64,000 bases of DNA from Telluria mixta (GTDB taxonomy: Bacteria; Pseudomonadota; Gammaproteobacteria; Burkholderiales; Burkholderiaceae_D), in assembly GCF_029223865.1 (NCBI RefSeq), contig NZ_CP119520.1:868001-932000 (forward strand), given 5' to 3'. Below the pieces are notes generated by a model, which saw only the letters and a list, made by a program, of their open reading frames with translations, ran no database searches and was not told the origin of the DNA. Positions 8,687 through 16,752 of this stretch are shown here, piece after piece (within the stretch, counting starts at the first letter, position 1; every line of letters begins with the position of its first letter). The translations under genes were made by a program, and so were the position numbers.

Positions 8687-9598
8687 TCACCAGATGCTGG
8701 TGCCGGACCAGCGCCGGCTCAGCTTGTTGGCCACCACCAGCAGGACCATGGCGACGGCGGAGTTGAACAGGCCCACGGCGGCCGCATAGCTGTAGTTCGC
8801 ATCGAGGATGCCGTGGCGGTACACATAGGTCGAGATCACGTCGGCCGTTTCGTACGTGGCCGGGTTGTAGAGCAGGATGATCTTCTCGAAGCCCACCGTC
8901 ATCATCTGCCCGAGGCGCAGCACGAGCAGGGTGGCGATAATCGGCAGGATCCCCGGCAGCGTGATGTGGCGCAGGCGCTGCCAGCGGTTGGCGCCGTCGA
9001 TGCGCGCGGCCTCGTACAGCGTGGGGTTGATGCCCGCCAGCGCGGCCAGGTAGATGATCGAGCCCCAGCCCACACTCTGCCAGATCTCGGAACCGACGTA
9101 CACGGTGCGGAACCAGTCCGGATCGTTCATCACGGCGGTCGGCGTGCCACCGAGGCTGGCGACGATCTGGCCGACGACGCCGTCGCGCGCCAGGAAATCC
9201 AGCAGCATGCCGCTGACGACGACGACGGAGATGAAGTGCGGCAGGTATGTGACGGTCTGGACGAACTGGCGGAAGCGCGTGCTCGTGAGTTCGTTGAGCA
9301 GCAGCGCCAGCACGATCGGCGCGGGAAAGCCGACGAGAACGTCGTACACGTTGATGAGGATGGTGTTCGAGATCACGCGGCCGACGAACAGGCTGTCGAA
9401 GAACTGGCGGAACCAGTCCAGGCCGACCCACGGGCTGCCGTGGATGCCCGTCGCCGGATTGAAATCCTTGAACGCGATGACGGCGCCGAGCATCGGCACG
9501 TACTGGAACACGATGAAGTACGCGAGCACGGGCGCCAGCATCAGGTACACGCTGCGGTTGCGCGCCAGTTCGCGCTGGATTCGAGTGAGCTTGTCCAT
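8687..9598 (-). CDS. Carbohydrate ABC transporter permease, LplB/YteP type
   Basis: 303 residues with six predicted membrane segments. It begins with a charged segment and the first helix SVYLMLAPVLAYFIVFQYVPMLG, then IAFKDFNPATGIHGSPWVGLDWF, as in LplB/YteP permeases. The EAA loop is YEAARIDGANRWQRLRHITLPGI. It is the partner of the downstream permease, four bases away. Its start lies next to the LacI-type gene stop (TGACATG), so regulator and transporter appear to be one transcript. Confidence 0.92.
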   Translation of the reverse strand: MDKLTRIQRELARNRSVYLMLAPVLAYFIVFQYVPMLGAVIAFKDFNPATGIHGSPWVGLDWFRQFFDSLFVGRVISNTILINVYDVLVGFPAPIVLALLLNELTSTRFRQFVQTVTYLPHFISVVVVSGMLLDFLARDGVVGQIVASLGGTPTAVMNDPDWFRTVYVGSEIWQSVGWGSIIYLAALAGINPTLYEAARIDGANRWQRLRHITLPGILPIIATLLVLRLGQMMTVGFEKIILLYNPATYETADVISTYVYRHGILDANYSYAAAVGLFNSAVAMVLLVVANKLSRRWSGTSIW

Positions 9599-9599
9599 G

Positions 9600-10652
9600 T
9601 CAGGCCGCGTTGCGCAGGGGTGCGGCGGCGGTGGACTCGCGCACCACCAGCTCGCAGGGGAAGTCGATGCGGTGCTGCTGCCCTTCCGCGTTGTTGATGC
9701 GGCGGATCAGTTCAGCCACCGCGGCCTCGCTGATGTCGGCCAGCGGCTGGCGCAGGGTGGTCAGGCGCGGGTGCAGCAGCGAGGCGCTCGGAATGTCGTC
9801 GAAACCCACGATCGACACGTCGTGCGGCACGGAGAGGCCGAGCGAGTGCGCCGCATTGATCGCACCGATCGCCATGTCGTCGTTGGCGGCGAAGATGGCC
9901 GTCGGCGGATCGGGGAGACGCAACAGCTTTTCGGCGGCTTCGAAACCGGAGCGCTGGCCGAAGTCGCCGTGCGCGACGAGCGTGCGGTCGCTGCGGATGC
10001 CGGCCTTGCGCAGCGCCGCCTTGTAGCCGCGCTCGCGCTCCTGGCTCTGGCCCGTGTGCTGCGAACCGGCGATGAAACCGATGCGGCGGTGGCCGAGTCC
10101 CAGCAGGTGCTCGGCCGCGGCCACGCCGCCCGCGTAGTTGGCGCCGCCCACGACAGGCAAGGTCGTATCGGTGCGGCAGTAGTTGACGAGGACGGTCGGC
10201 TGGCTGCTCGCCTCGAGGAATTCGATATAGCCTTCCGACAGGCGCGGCAGCACGAACAGCAGGCCGTCGCAGTGGTTGCGGATCATCTGCTGCACGCCGC
10301 TGCGGGCCGACGCGCCGAGGTCCTCGATGGAGTTATAGATGATCAGGTCCATGCCGCACTTGCGCAGGTTGACGCTGACGGCGCCGACGATCTCGTTGAT
10401 CACCGTCGACAGCAGGTCGTTGACCAGCACCCCGATCACGTTCGTGCGGCTGCCCTTCATCATGCGCGCCGACAGGTTCGGTGTGTAGCCCAGTTCGCGC
10501 GCGGCGGCCAGCACCTTGGCGCGCGTCTTCTCGGCCACATAGCCCTCCCCGCTCATCGCGCGCGACACCGTCATGACCGACACGCCGGCCTTGCGCGCGA
10601 CGTCGTGCGACGTGACGTGCGCGGTGCCGCCGCTGCTTTTCGTCTCCGGCAT
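9600..10652 (-). CDS. LacI-family transcriptional repressor of the sugar locus
   Basis: 350 residues. The N-terminal helix-turn-helix and hinge are at residues about 14-62 (TSHDVARKAGVSVMTVSRAMSG, then ELGYTPNLSARMMKG). The sugar-binding core follows (IGVLVNDLLSTVINEIVGAV; FAANDDMAIGAINAAHSLG; VSIVGFDDIPSASLLHPRLTTLRQP). It probably represses this locus until a sugar ligand binds. The start has GGAG upstream. It is the first gene of the operon, and a palindromic site 41 bases upstream suggests autoregulation. The ligand cannot be read from the sequence. Confidence 0.93.
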   Translation of the reverse strand: MPETKSSGGTAHVTSHDVARKAGVSVMTVSRAMSGEGYVAEKTRAKVLAAARELGYTPNLSARMMKGSRTNVIGVLVNDLLSTVINEIVGAVSVNLRKCGMDLIIYNSIEDLGASARSGVQQMIRNHCDGLLFVLPRLSEGYIEFLEASSQPTVLVNYCRTDTTLPVVGGANYAGGVAAAEHLLGLGHRRIGFIAGSQHTGQSQERERGYKAALRKAGIRSDRTLVAHGDFGQRSGFEAAEKLLRLPDPPTAIFAANDDMAIGAINAAHSLGLSVPHDVSIVGFDDIPSASLLHPRLTTLRQPLADISEAAVAELIRRINNAEGQQHRIDFPCELVVRESTAAAPLRNAA

Positions 10653-10692
10653 TCTCCGAATCTCCCTTGTGCTTTCCGTCGTGTTTTGTGTT

Positions 10693-10712
10693 CGAGTCCG
10701 TTAACGTTACCA
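10693..10712 (-). promoter_or_regulatory. LacI-family operator, copy 1 (upstream of the repressor gene)
   Basis: CGAGTCCGTTAACGTTACCA, centred on the dyad GTTAACGTTAC, lies 41 bases upstream of the repressor start and matches the site at 7712-7731 over 20 bases. On the minus strand, TTGCGC followed 16 bases later by TAACGT could be the promoter; the operator would then cover the -10 element, a classic repression geometry. The promoter assignment is inference. Confidence 0.7.
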
Positions 10713-10788
10713 CATTTGGTCGGAAGCGCAACGGATTTTTTGAGCATCAAAAAAGCGCTATGCTGGCGTTCAGCAAACTGGAAACCAC

Positions 10789-11172
10789 ATGGACAACGAC
10801 CACACGCCCGCGCGGCGCATCGACAGAGGTGAGCTCTACTGGGTCGCGCCCGACGACACGCGCGGCTCGGTGCCCGGCTATCCGCATCCGCACCTCGTGG
10901 TGCAGGACGACCTGTTCAACCATTCGCGCATCGACACCGTGATCGTCTGCGCCCTGACGACGAATCTCAGGCGGGCGAGCGAACCCGGTTGTGTGCTCCT
11001 GGAGCCCGGCGAGGGCGGACTCGAAAAACGCAGCGTCGTCCTGCCGTCGCAGATCAGCGCGATCCCGAAAGCACGGCTGGGAGCACGCATCGGCCGGCTG
11101 TCCCACGAACGCGTGGACGAGGTCCTCGCCGGCCTGCGCTTCCTGCAGGCGTCGCACTTCCGCGGACGCTGA
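10789..11172 (+). CDS. PemK/MazF-like endoribonuclease toxin, without visible antitoxin
   Basis: 127 residues. IDRGELYWVAPDD at the start, then HPHLVVQDDLFNHSRIDTVIVCALTTNLRR, EPGCVLLEPGEGGLEKRSVVLPSQISAIPKARLG follow the MazF/PemK fold: the RG-x-Y/W opening, the central T/S-NLRR strand and the S-V-V-L-P-S-Q-I core. Such proteins cut mRNA at short motifs and are normally paired with an antitoxin just upstream. Here only 76 bases separate it from the LacI operator and no antitoxin frame is visible on either side, so it is either an orphan or a MazF relative with another role. A GGAAACC stretch before the ATG may serve as ribosome site. Confidence 0.82.
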   Translation: MDNDHTPARRIDRGELYWVAPDDTRGSVPGYPHPHLVVQDDLFNHSRIDTVIVCALTTNLRRASEPGCVLLEPGEGGLEKRSVVLPSQISAIPKARLGARIGRLSHERVDEVLAGLRFLQASHFRGR

Positions 11173-11180
11173 CCGGCGCC

Positions 11181-12071
11181 CTACTCGCCCTGCTGCTGCA
11201 TGGCCTTCGTCAGGCCGCTCGGCCCGGCCGGTTTCTTCGGCTTCCACACCCACGTCAGGCCGCGCACGTAGCCGTCGCCTTTCACGCCCGTGTGGTCGAG
11301 CCCTTCCATCGTCCACGTCTGCAGCGCCAGGCCCTGGTAGTTGCGCTTGCCCAGCTGCTTCTGGAACGCGACGATGGGTTGCTGGAACGCGGGATACTCG
11401 ATGCTGCCGTGCGAGATGAACACGCGCGCGGGCAGCGCCTTGTGGTCGCGCGCGTAGGCGGCATCGAGCTTGCCGAGCGCGCCGTGGTCCCAGCCGGCTG
11501 CGGGACTGATCGCGATGTGGCCCGCAAAGAAGCCCGGCGCCTTGTACGCGGCCGCGATGGCGAACAGGCCGCCCAGCGAGCTGCCGGAGATCACGCGGTC
11601 CGTCTTCTCGGCGCGGAAGCGGCTCTCGATCAGCGGCGCGACCTCCTTCGTGATGAAGCCGAGGAAGGCGTCGGCCTTGCCGGAATCCGCGTCCGTCGCG
11701 GTGATCGTGTAGTCGCGGCGGCGTTCGACGTCGTAGTTGGCGCCGGATGGATACGACAGGCCCACCATGATGAACTCGGGGACCTGGTTATCGTAGATCA
11801 GGTTGCCGTAGGTGGCGGTGAGCAGCGGCGTGTCCCAGTACGCGTCGAGGAAGTACAGCACGGGGTAGCGCTTTTCCGGATGCGCCGCGTAACTGGAAGG
11901 CAGCACGACGACCAGCTCGTGCGCCCTGCCCGTGGATTGCGATTGCACGGGGATGATCTGCGTATTCTCCAGCACGAAGTGGCGTTCGGCCGCCTGGGTG
12001 GCGGGCTGCTGTGCCCAGGCCGGGATGCCGACACTGAGCGCGACGGCGCATGCTGCCAACAGCGTTTTCAT
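11181..12071 (-). CDS. Secreted alpha/beta-hydrolase esterase (esterase D/IroE-like)
   Basis: 296 residues with a signal peptide (MKTLLAACAVALSVGIPAWA). The fold is that of the putative esterase family: a strand RYPVLYFLDAYWD, the nucleophile elbow GSSLGG with Ser165, and a late His in EGLDHTG. Substrates of the family include ester-linked sugars, siderophores and S-formylglutathione; the signal peptide points to the periplasm or outside. It is transcribed away from the GH31 gene across a palindrome-rich gap, so it could be a carbohydrate esterase co-regulated with it (inference). It converges on the MazF-like gene with eight bases between stops. Confidence 0.82.
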   Translation of the reverse strand: MKTLLAACAVALSVGIPAWAQQPATQAAERHFVLENTQIIPVQSQSTGRAHELVVVLPSSYAAHPEKRYPVLYFLDAYWDTPLLTATYGNLIYDNQVPEFIMVGLSYPSGANYDVERRRDYTITATDADSGKADAFLGFITKEVAPLIESRFRAEKTDRVISGSSLGGLFAIAAAYKAPGFFAGHIAISPAAGWDHGALGKLDAAYARDHKALPARVFISHGSIEYPAFQQPIVAFQKQLGKRNYQGLALQTWTMEGLDHTGVKGDGYVRGLTWVWKPKKPAGPSGLTKAMQQQGE

Positions 12072-12098
12072 CGAAGTCTCCTTGTTGTTATAGGGATT

Positions 12099-12174
12099 AC
12101 CCGATGATAGCGCTATCTCGACGGGTTAGGGTACATATACGAGCTAGCCGATATCGTTATAGTTTTCGCGAAAA
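12099..12174. promoter_or_regulatory. Palindrome-rich divergent promoter region between esterase and GH31 genes
   Basis: Three dyads lie within 76 bases. ACCCG ... CGGGT (12099-12126) encloses the perfect 12-bp palindrome GATAGCGCTATC at 12106-12117. CGATATCG is at 12149-12156. TTTTCGCGAAAA is at 12163-12174. The whole gap 12072-12244 is noncoding and serves two divergent genes. The dyads look like binding sites for one or more dimeric regulators; which one is unknown. Confidence 0.5.
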
Positions 12175-12244
12175 TTTGTAATATCGCCGCACAAATTATT
12201 CTGCTAACGTCCGGCCAGCATCGTCACCAACGTTCAGGAATCCC

Positions 12245-15142
12245 ATGAAAAAACACATCGCGCTGCTTGCCCTCCTCGCCGCGGGCGCGCATGCGGCCCC
12301 GCTGTCCGGCCTCGACGCCAACGGCCATCTGCTCCCGGTCGCCGCCGCGACGTTGTCCTTCTCGTATGCGCCGATCGCGCACGGTGTGCAGGTCCGCGTC
12401 GCCGGCGTGACCAAGAATGTGATCTTCTACGGCCCGGCGACGGTCCGCGTGAACACGACGCTCGGCGAAAACTACTGGCGCCATCCGAGCATCGTCGTGA
12501 CGCACCCGCCCGCGGCCGTCGCCTTCACGACGCGCGACGGGGCGGACGCACTCACGCTCGAGAGCAAACAACTGCGCATCGTCATCGACAAGTCGACCGG
12601 CGCCATCACGTTCCAGGATGCGCACGGTAAGGTCTATACGCAGGAAAACCGCAGCGCGCCGCAGTCCCTGAAGAAAATCGAGCTGGCCGGCGCGCCGACG
12701 TATGAAGCGCGCAACACGTTCACGCTCAAGCCCGGCGAGGGCATCTACGGGTTCGGGTTCGTGGGCGAAGGCGACATCAACCGCCGCAACAAGGATCTGC
12801 TGCTGGTGCAGACGAACATCGGGATCATCATCCCCGTCATGATGTCGACGGAACGCTACGGCATCCTGTGGGACACGTATTCGAAGATGCGCTTCACGGA
12901 TACGCCCGGGGGCGCGTCGCTGTGGGCGGAAAGCGCGCCGGGCGGCGTCGATTACTACTTCATGGCCGGCGCCACGCCGGACGACGTGGTGGCCCGCTAC
13001 CGCGACCTCACCGGCGCCGCGCCGATGGTGCCGAAGCAGGCATTCGGCCTGTTCATGAGCAAGGAACGCTACCAGACGCAGGACCGCCTCGTCGAGGTGG
13101 CACGCACGTTCCGCAAGGAGCAGTTCCCGCTCGACTACATCGTGCAGGACTGGCAGTACTGGGGCAGCGACAAGGACGGCAGCTGGAGCGGCATGACGTG
13201 GAACCGCGAGCGCTTCCCGGATCCGAAGGGCATGACGAAGGCCATCCACGACATGCACCTGAAGCTGATGGTGTCGATCTGGCCGTCGATCGGCAACGAC
13301 ACCGCGCTGGCGCACGAGCTGGACGAACACAAGCTGCGCTTCGAACCCCTGCACTGGATTTCGAAAAAGGCGCGCATCTACGACGCCTTCAGCCCCGAGG
13401 GCCGGAAGATCTACTTCAAGCACGTCAAGCAGGGCCTGCTCGACGTGGGCGTGGACGCGCTGTGGATGGACGGCACCGAAGTCGAAGTCGGCACGGCCGC
13501 GCACAGCGCCGCCGACAACGAGCGCGACATCAAGGGACTCGGCAACAACGCGATGGGCGACTTCGCCCGCTACCTGAATCCGTACTCGCTGATGACGACG
13601 CTCGGCACGTACGAGGGCCAACGCGCGACCAGCAACAAGCGCGTGTTCACCCTCACGCGCTCCGCCTGGGCGGGCGCGCAAAGAACCGCGGCGGCGTCCT
13701 GGTCGGGCGACACGCGGGCCAGCTGGCAAACCCTGCTCGAGCAGATCAACGGCGGCGTCAACGTCACCATCACCGGCAACCCGTACTGGACGCAGGATAC
13801 CGCGGGCTTCTTCATCGGGGGCGGATTCCCGGGCGGCGAAAAGAATGCGTCGTACCGCGAACTGTACGCCCGCTGGCTGCAATACGCCGCCTTCAATCCG
13901 CTGATGCGCATCCACGGCACCGACATCGAGCGCGAGCCTTACCTCTTCAAGCAGACGGATCCCGAGATGTACAAGGCATTGCTGGACGCCGTCCGCCTGC
14001 GCTACCGCCTGCTGCCCTACACGTATAGCCTGGCCGGAAAAGTCACGCGCGACGGCTACACGCTGATGCGCGCCCTGCCGATGGATTTCCCGGACGACCC
14101 GCGCGTGCGCGACATCAACGACGCCTTCCAGTTCGGCCCGTCCTTCCTCGTCCATCCGGTCACGCGCCAGATGTACCGCTTCCAGCCGCCGCCGCCCGCC
14201 ACCATCCCGGCGACCGCCCTGCGCACGCCCGACGGCAAGCCCGGACTGGCCGGGCAATACTTCGCCGGCACCAACTTCGAGACGCCGCAGGGCAAGACCG
14301 TCGACGCCGCCATCGACTTCGTGTGGCCCGGGCCGCCGCTGGCCGACATGCCGGCCGGCCTGACGAGTCTCGATAACTTCTCGGCACGTTGGACGGGCGC
14401 CGTTGTGGCCCCGGAAGACGGCGAGTATGAACTGGGCGCGGAAGGCGACGACGGTTATCGCCTGTACGTCGACGGCAAGCTCGCCGTCGAGGACTGGAAA
14501 AACGGCGGCCGGCGCTACGCCGGCACCAAGGTCGTCCTGAAAAAGGGCCAGAGCCTCCCCATCACGCTCGAGTATTACAACGCCACGTCGGAGCGCAACC
14601 TGCGCCTGGCATGGCGCACGCCCTCGCAGTTGGCCGCCCAGTCGCAAACGTCCGGCAAGCCGGACACGACGATGCAGACCTACCTGCCTGCCGGCACCGA
14701 CTGGTACGACTTCTGGACGCACGAGCGCTTCCAGGGCGGTACGACCGTCGCCCGGGACGTGCCGCTCGACGTCTTCCCGCTGTACGTGCGCGCCGGCGCC
14801 ATCGTGCCGATGGGCCCCGTCGTCCAGTACGCCACGGAGCGGCCGGATGCGCCCTACGAGATCCGCGTCTATCCAGGCGCCGACGGCAAGTTCACGGTCT
14901 ACGAGGACGACAACGAAACGTACGACTACGAAAAGGGCAAGTACGCGACCTACGACCTGGTGTGGAACGACGCCGCCAGGACCCTGACCATCGGCGCCCG
15001 CAAGGGGACGTTCAAGGGGCTGGTCGGGACGCGCAAGCTGAACGTCGTCGTCGTCGGCCGCGCGAACGCGACCGCCATCGAACCGGCCGGCGCGACGAAG
15101 TCGGTCACGTATGCCGGCAAGCCGGTATCGATCAAGTTCTGA
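12245..15142 (+). CDS. Secreted GH31 glycosidase with PA14 domain (alpha-xylosidase/alpha-glucosidase type)
   Basis: 965 residues. A signal peptide (MKKHIALLALLAAGAHA) is followed by a GH31 N-terminal beta-sandwich (about 30-240), the TIM barrel (about 255-600), a PA14 domain (about 667-792, from GLAGQYFAG to RNLRLAWRTP), and C-terminal beta domains of the DUF5110 kind (YDFWTHERF; YPGADGKFTVYEDDNETYDYEKG). The nucleophile is Asp409 in DALWMDGTE and the acid/base is Asp489 in WSGDTRASW. GH31 enzymes release terminal alpha-linked glucose or xylose; a PA14 domain often helps bind branched oligosaccharides such as xyloglucan. AGGAA precedes the start. The next glycosidase follows 18 bases later. 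Confidence 0.92.
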   Translation: MKKHIALLALLAAGAHAAPLSGLDANGHLLPVAAATLSFSYAPIAHGVQVRVAGVTKNVIFYGPATVRVNTTLGENYWRHPSIVVTHPPAAVAFTTRDGADALTLESKQLRIVIDKSTGAITFQDAHGKVYTQENRSAPQSLKKIELAGAPTYEARNTFTLKPGEGIYGFGFVGEGDINRRNKDLLLVQTNIGIIIPVMMSTERYGILWDTYSKMRFTDTPGGASLWAESAPGGVDYYFMAGATPDDVVARYRDLTGAAPMVPKQAFGLFMSKERYQTQDRLVEVARTFRKEQFPLDYIVQDWQYWGSDKDGSWSGMTWNRERFPDPKGMTKAIHDMHLKLMVSIWPSIGNDTALAHELDEHKLRFEPLHWISKKARIYDAFSPEGRKIYFKHVKQGLLDVGVDALWMDGTEVEVGTAAHSAADNERDIKGLGNNAMGDFARYLNPYSLMTTLGTYEGQRATSNKRVFTLTRSAWAGAQRTAAASWSGDTRASWQTLLEQINGGVNVTITGNPYWTQDTAGFFIGGGFPGGEKNASYRELYARWLQYAAFNPLMRIHGTDIEREPYLFKQTDPEMYKALLDAVRLRYRLLPYTYSLAGKVTRDGYTLMRALPMDFPDDPRVRDINDAFQFGPSFLVHPVTRQMYRFQPPPPATIPATALRTPDGKPGLAGQYFAGTNFETPQGKTVDAAIDFVWPGPPLADMPAGLTSLDNFSARWTGAVVAPEDGEYELGAEGDDGYRLYVDGKLAVEDWKNGGRRYAGTKVVLKKGQSLPITLEYYNATSERNLRLAWRTPSQLAAQSQTSGKPDTTMQTYLPAGTDWYDFWTHERFQGGTTVARDVPLDVFPLYVRAGAIVPMGPVVQYATERPDAPYEIRVYPGADGKFTVYEDDNETYDYEKGKYATYDLVWNDAARTLTIGARKGTFKGLVGTRKLNVVVVGRANATAIEPAGATKSVTYAGKPVSIKF

Positions 15143-15160
15143 ACCTTCACCGGAGACCGC

Positions 15161-16162
15161 ATGAAATCCTTCCTCGCCACCCTGGCCCTTGCGCTGCCGC
15201 TGGCGGCCAGCGCCGCCGACGTCGCACCGAAACCGGTGTTCCGCGACCCCGTGTTCGACGGCGCGGCGGATGTGTCCATCGTGTACGACCGCGCCGCCAG
15301 ACTGTGGAAGATGTTTTATACCAATCGCCGGGCGACGATGAAGCTGCCCGACCCGAAGGACGTCGAGTGGGTGCACGGCACGGCCATCGGCATCGCCGCT
15401 TCCGACGACGGCGTGCACTGGCGCTACCAGGGCACGGCCGATTTTCCCAAGGCGTGCACGGACGTGACGCTCTGGGCGCCCGAGATCTACTATGAGAACG
15501 GCACGTATCACATGTGGCTCACGATCGTGCCGGGCATCTTCCACCGGTGGGGCGGTCCGGGCGCGGATGGCCGCATCGAGCACCTGACCAGCACCGACCT
15601 GTCCAAATGGAAGTGCGAAGGCACCGTGAAGCTGGACACCGGCCGCATGATCGACCCGGCCATCATCAAGCTCGGACAGGGTTATCGGATGTGGTACAAG
15701 GACGAGCGCGCCGGCAGCCGCATCCTGGCCGCCGACAGCCAGGACCTGCGCACGTGGAAGAAGGTGAGCGACGAGCCGGTCAATCCGACCATGGGCGAGG
15801 GTCCGAAGGTATTCCGCTTCAAGGGGTATTACTGGATGGTCGTCGACGTGTGGAAGGGCCTGATGGTGCTGCGGTCCGACGATGCGCGCACGTGGACCGA
15901 GCAGAAAGGCTACATCCTCGGCGAACCGGGCCACAAGGCCACCGACCGGGCCAAGGGGCAGCACGCGGACGTCGTCGTCGACGGCGACCGCGCGTTCATC
16001 TACTACTTCGTCCATCAAGTGAACGAGACGGAAGCGGCCACCGATGATCGCTGGAACCAGCGCACGGTCATCCAGGTGGCGGAGCTGGTGTTCAAGGACG
16101 GCAGGCTCGAGGTCGATCGCGACCGGGATGTCGCGTTCCGGTTGAAGGCGCCATCGCCCTGA
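15161..16162 (+). CDS. Secreted five-bladed beta-propeller glycosidase (GH43/GH117-like)
   Basis: 333 residues with a signal peptide (MKSFLATLALALPLAASA). The rest reads as a five-bladed propeller: FRDPVFDGAADVSIVYD with an early Asp, TLWAPEIYYENGTYHMWLTI, MIDPAIIKLGQGYRMWYKDE, GEGPKVFRFKGYYWMVVD with a Glu, and QHADVVVDGDRAFIYYFVH. The order Asp, Asp, Glu along the blades fits the catalytic residues of clan GH-F and related families, but I cannot settle between GH43, GH117 and an unclassified group. It should release an exo-linked sugar in the periplasm, working with the GH31 enzyme 18 bases upstream, with GGAGA before the ATG. Confidence 0.75.
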   Translation: MKSFLATLALALPLAASAADVAPKPVFRDPVFDGAADVSIVYDRAARLWKMFYTNRRATMKLPDPKDVEWVHGTAIGIAASDDGVHWRYQGTADFPKACTDVTLWAPEIYYENGTYHMWLTIVPGIFHRWGGPGADGRIEHLTSTDLSKWKCEGTVKLDTGRMIDPAIIKLGQGYRMWYKDERAGSRILAADSQDLRTWKKVSDEPVNPTMGEGPKVFRFKGYYWMVVDVWKGLMVLRSDDARTWTEQKGYILGEPGHKATDRAKGQHADVVVDGDRAFIYYFVHQVNETEAATDDRWNQRTVIQVAELVFKDGRLEVDRDRDVAFRLKAPSP

Positions 16163-16248
16163 CGGGAACGCCATGGACATCCACACCCGCATAACCGCCG
16201 CACTGCATAAAGGGTATATCGCGGCTTGAAGTGGATGTGGGAAAACCG

Positions 16249-16743
16249 CTAGTTCGCCGCCGCAGCCTCGCAGTACTGGGGCTGCCCGAGCATGGACGAC
16301 ACCGTATTCGGTCCGTTGCCGCCGCGGTGCGGGCGCGCCACGTCGCAATCGAGGCGGATCGCGACGGGGTCATACCGCCTCATGAACAACATCACCCCGA
16401 TCAGCACGCCCTTCGCGGGATGACGGATGCACAAGGCCGTCAGCTTGGCGATCACCGCCCCCGGATCGGTTGGCGCATCCGTGCGCTCGCGCTCCCGGGC
16501 GGGCGTCCATGAAAAGCTGCCGTCCGCCGACACCGGAATGAGTTCACCCACGTCGGTGCAGGGCTCATTCTTGCCCGGGAATTTGCCAAGAAAGAGCTCC
16601 ACGCCAGCGATCGGTTTTCCGCCCTCCAGGACGATCCCATCGACCGCCGGCCGCGACTGGGCCATGCACGACATCGGCACGCTCGCCATCAGGCTTACGG
16701 CAAGCATCAGCACGAGCGACAGGCGCGGGATCGCTGGCATCAT
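16249..16743 (-). CDS. Secreted hypothetical protein with carboxypeptidase-regulatory-like start
   Basis: 164 residues. A signal peptide covers the first 28 residues (cleavage likely at CMA/QS). The mature part begins AVDGIVLEGGKPIAGVELFLGKFPG, which resembles the beta-sandwich of carboxypeptidase regulatory-like domains (V-x-G-x-V ... G-x-P-I-A-G-V). Further on it has four cysteines in total and a conserved-looking SCMAQ, EPCTDVGEL and LDCDVARPH. The double ATG leaves the start uncertain by one residue. It ends 86 bases from the convergent glycosidase and lies 9 bases downstream of proC, so it could be co-transcribed with it. Function unknown. Confidence 0.6.
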   Translation of the reverse strand: MMPAIPRLSLVLMLAVSLMASVPMSCMAQSRPAVDGIVLEGGKPIAGVELFLGKFPGKNEPCTDVGELIPVSADGSFSWTPARERERTDAPTDPGAVIAKLTALCIRHPAKGVLIGVMLFMRRYDPVAIRLDCDVARPHRGGNGPNTVSSMLGQPQYCEAAAAN

Positions 16744-16752
16744 CGTCGGTCT

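Noticed and set aside
12224..16348. A 1374-codon open frame antisense to the GH31 and propeller genes
   Set aside because: Compositional artefact with no recognisable domain; both forward genes are supported by catalytic motifs and signal peptides.
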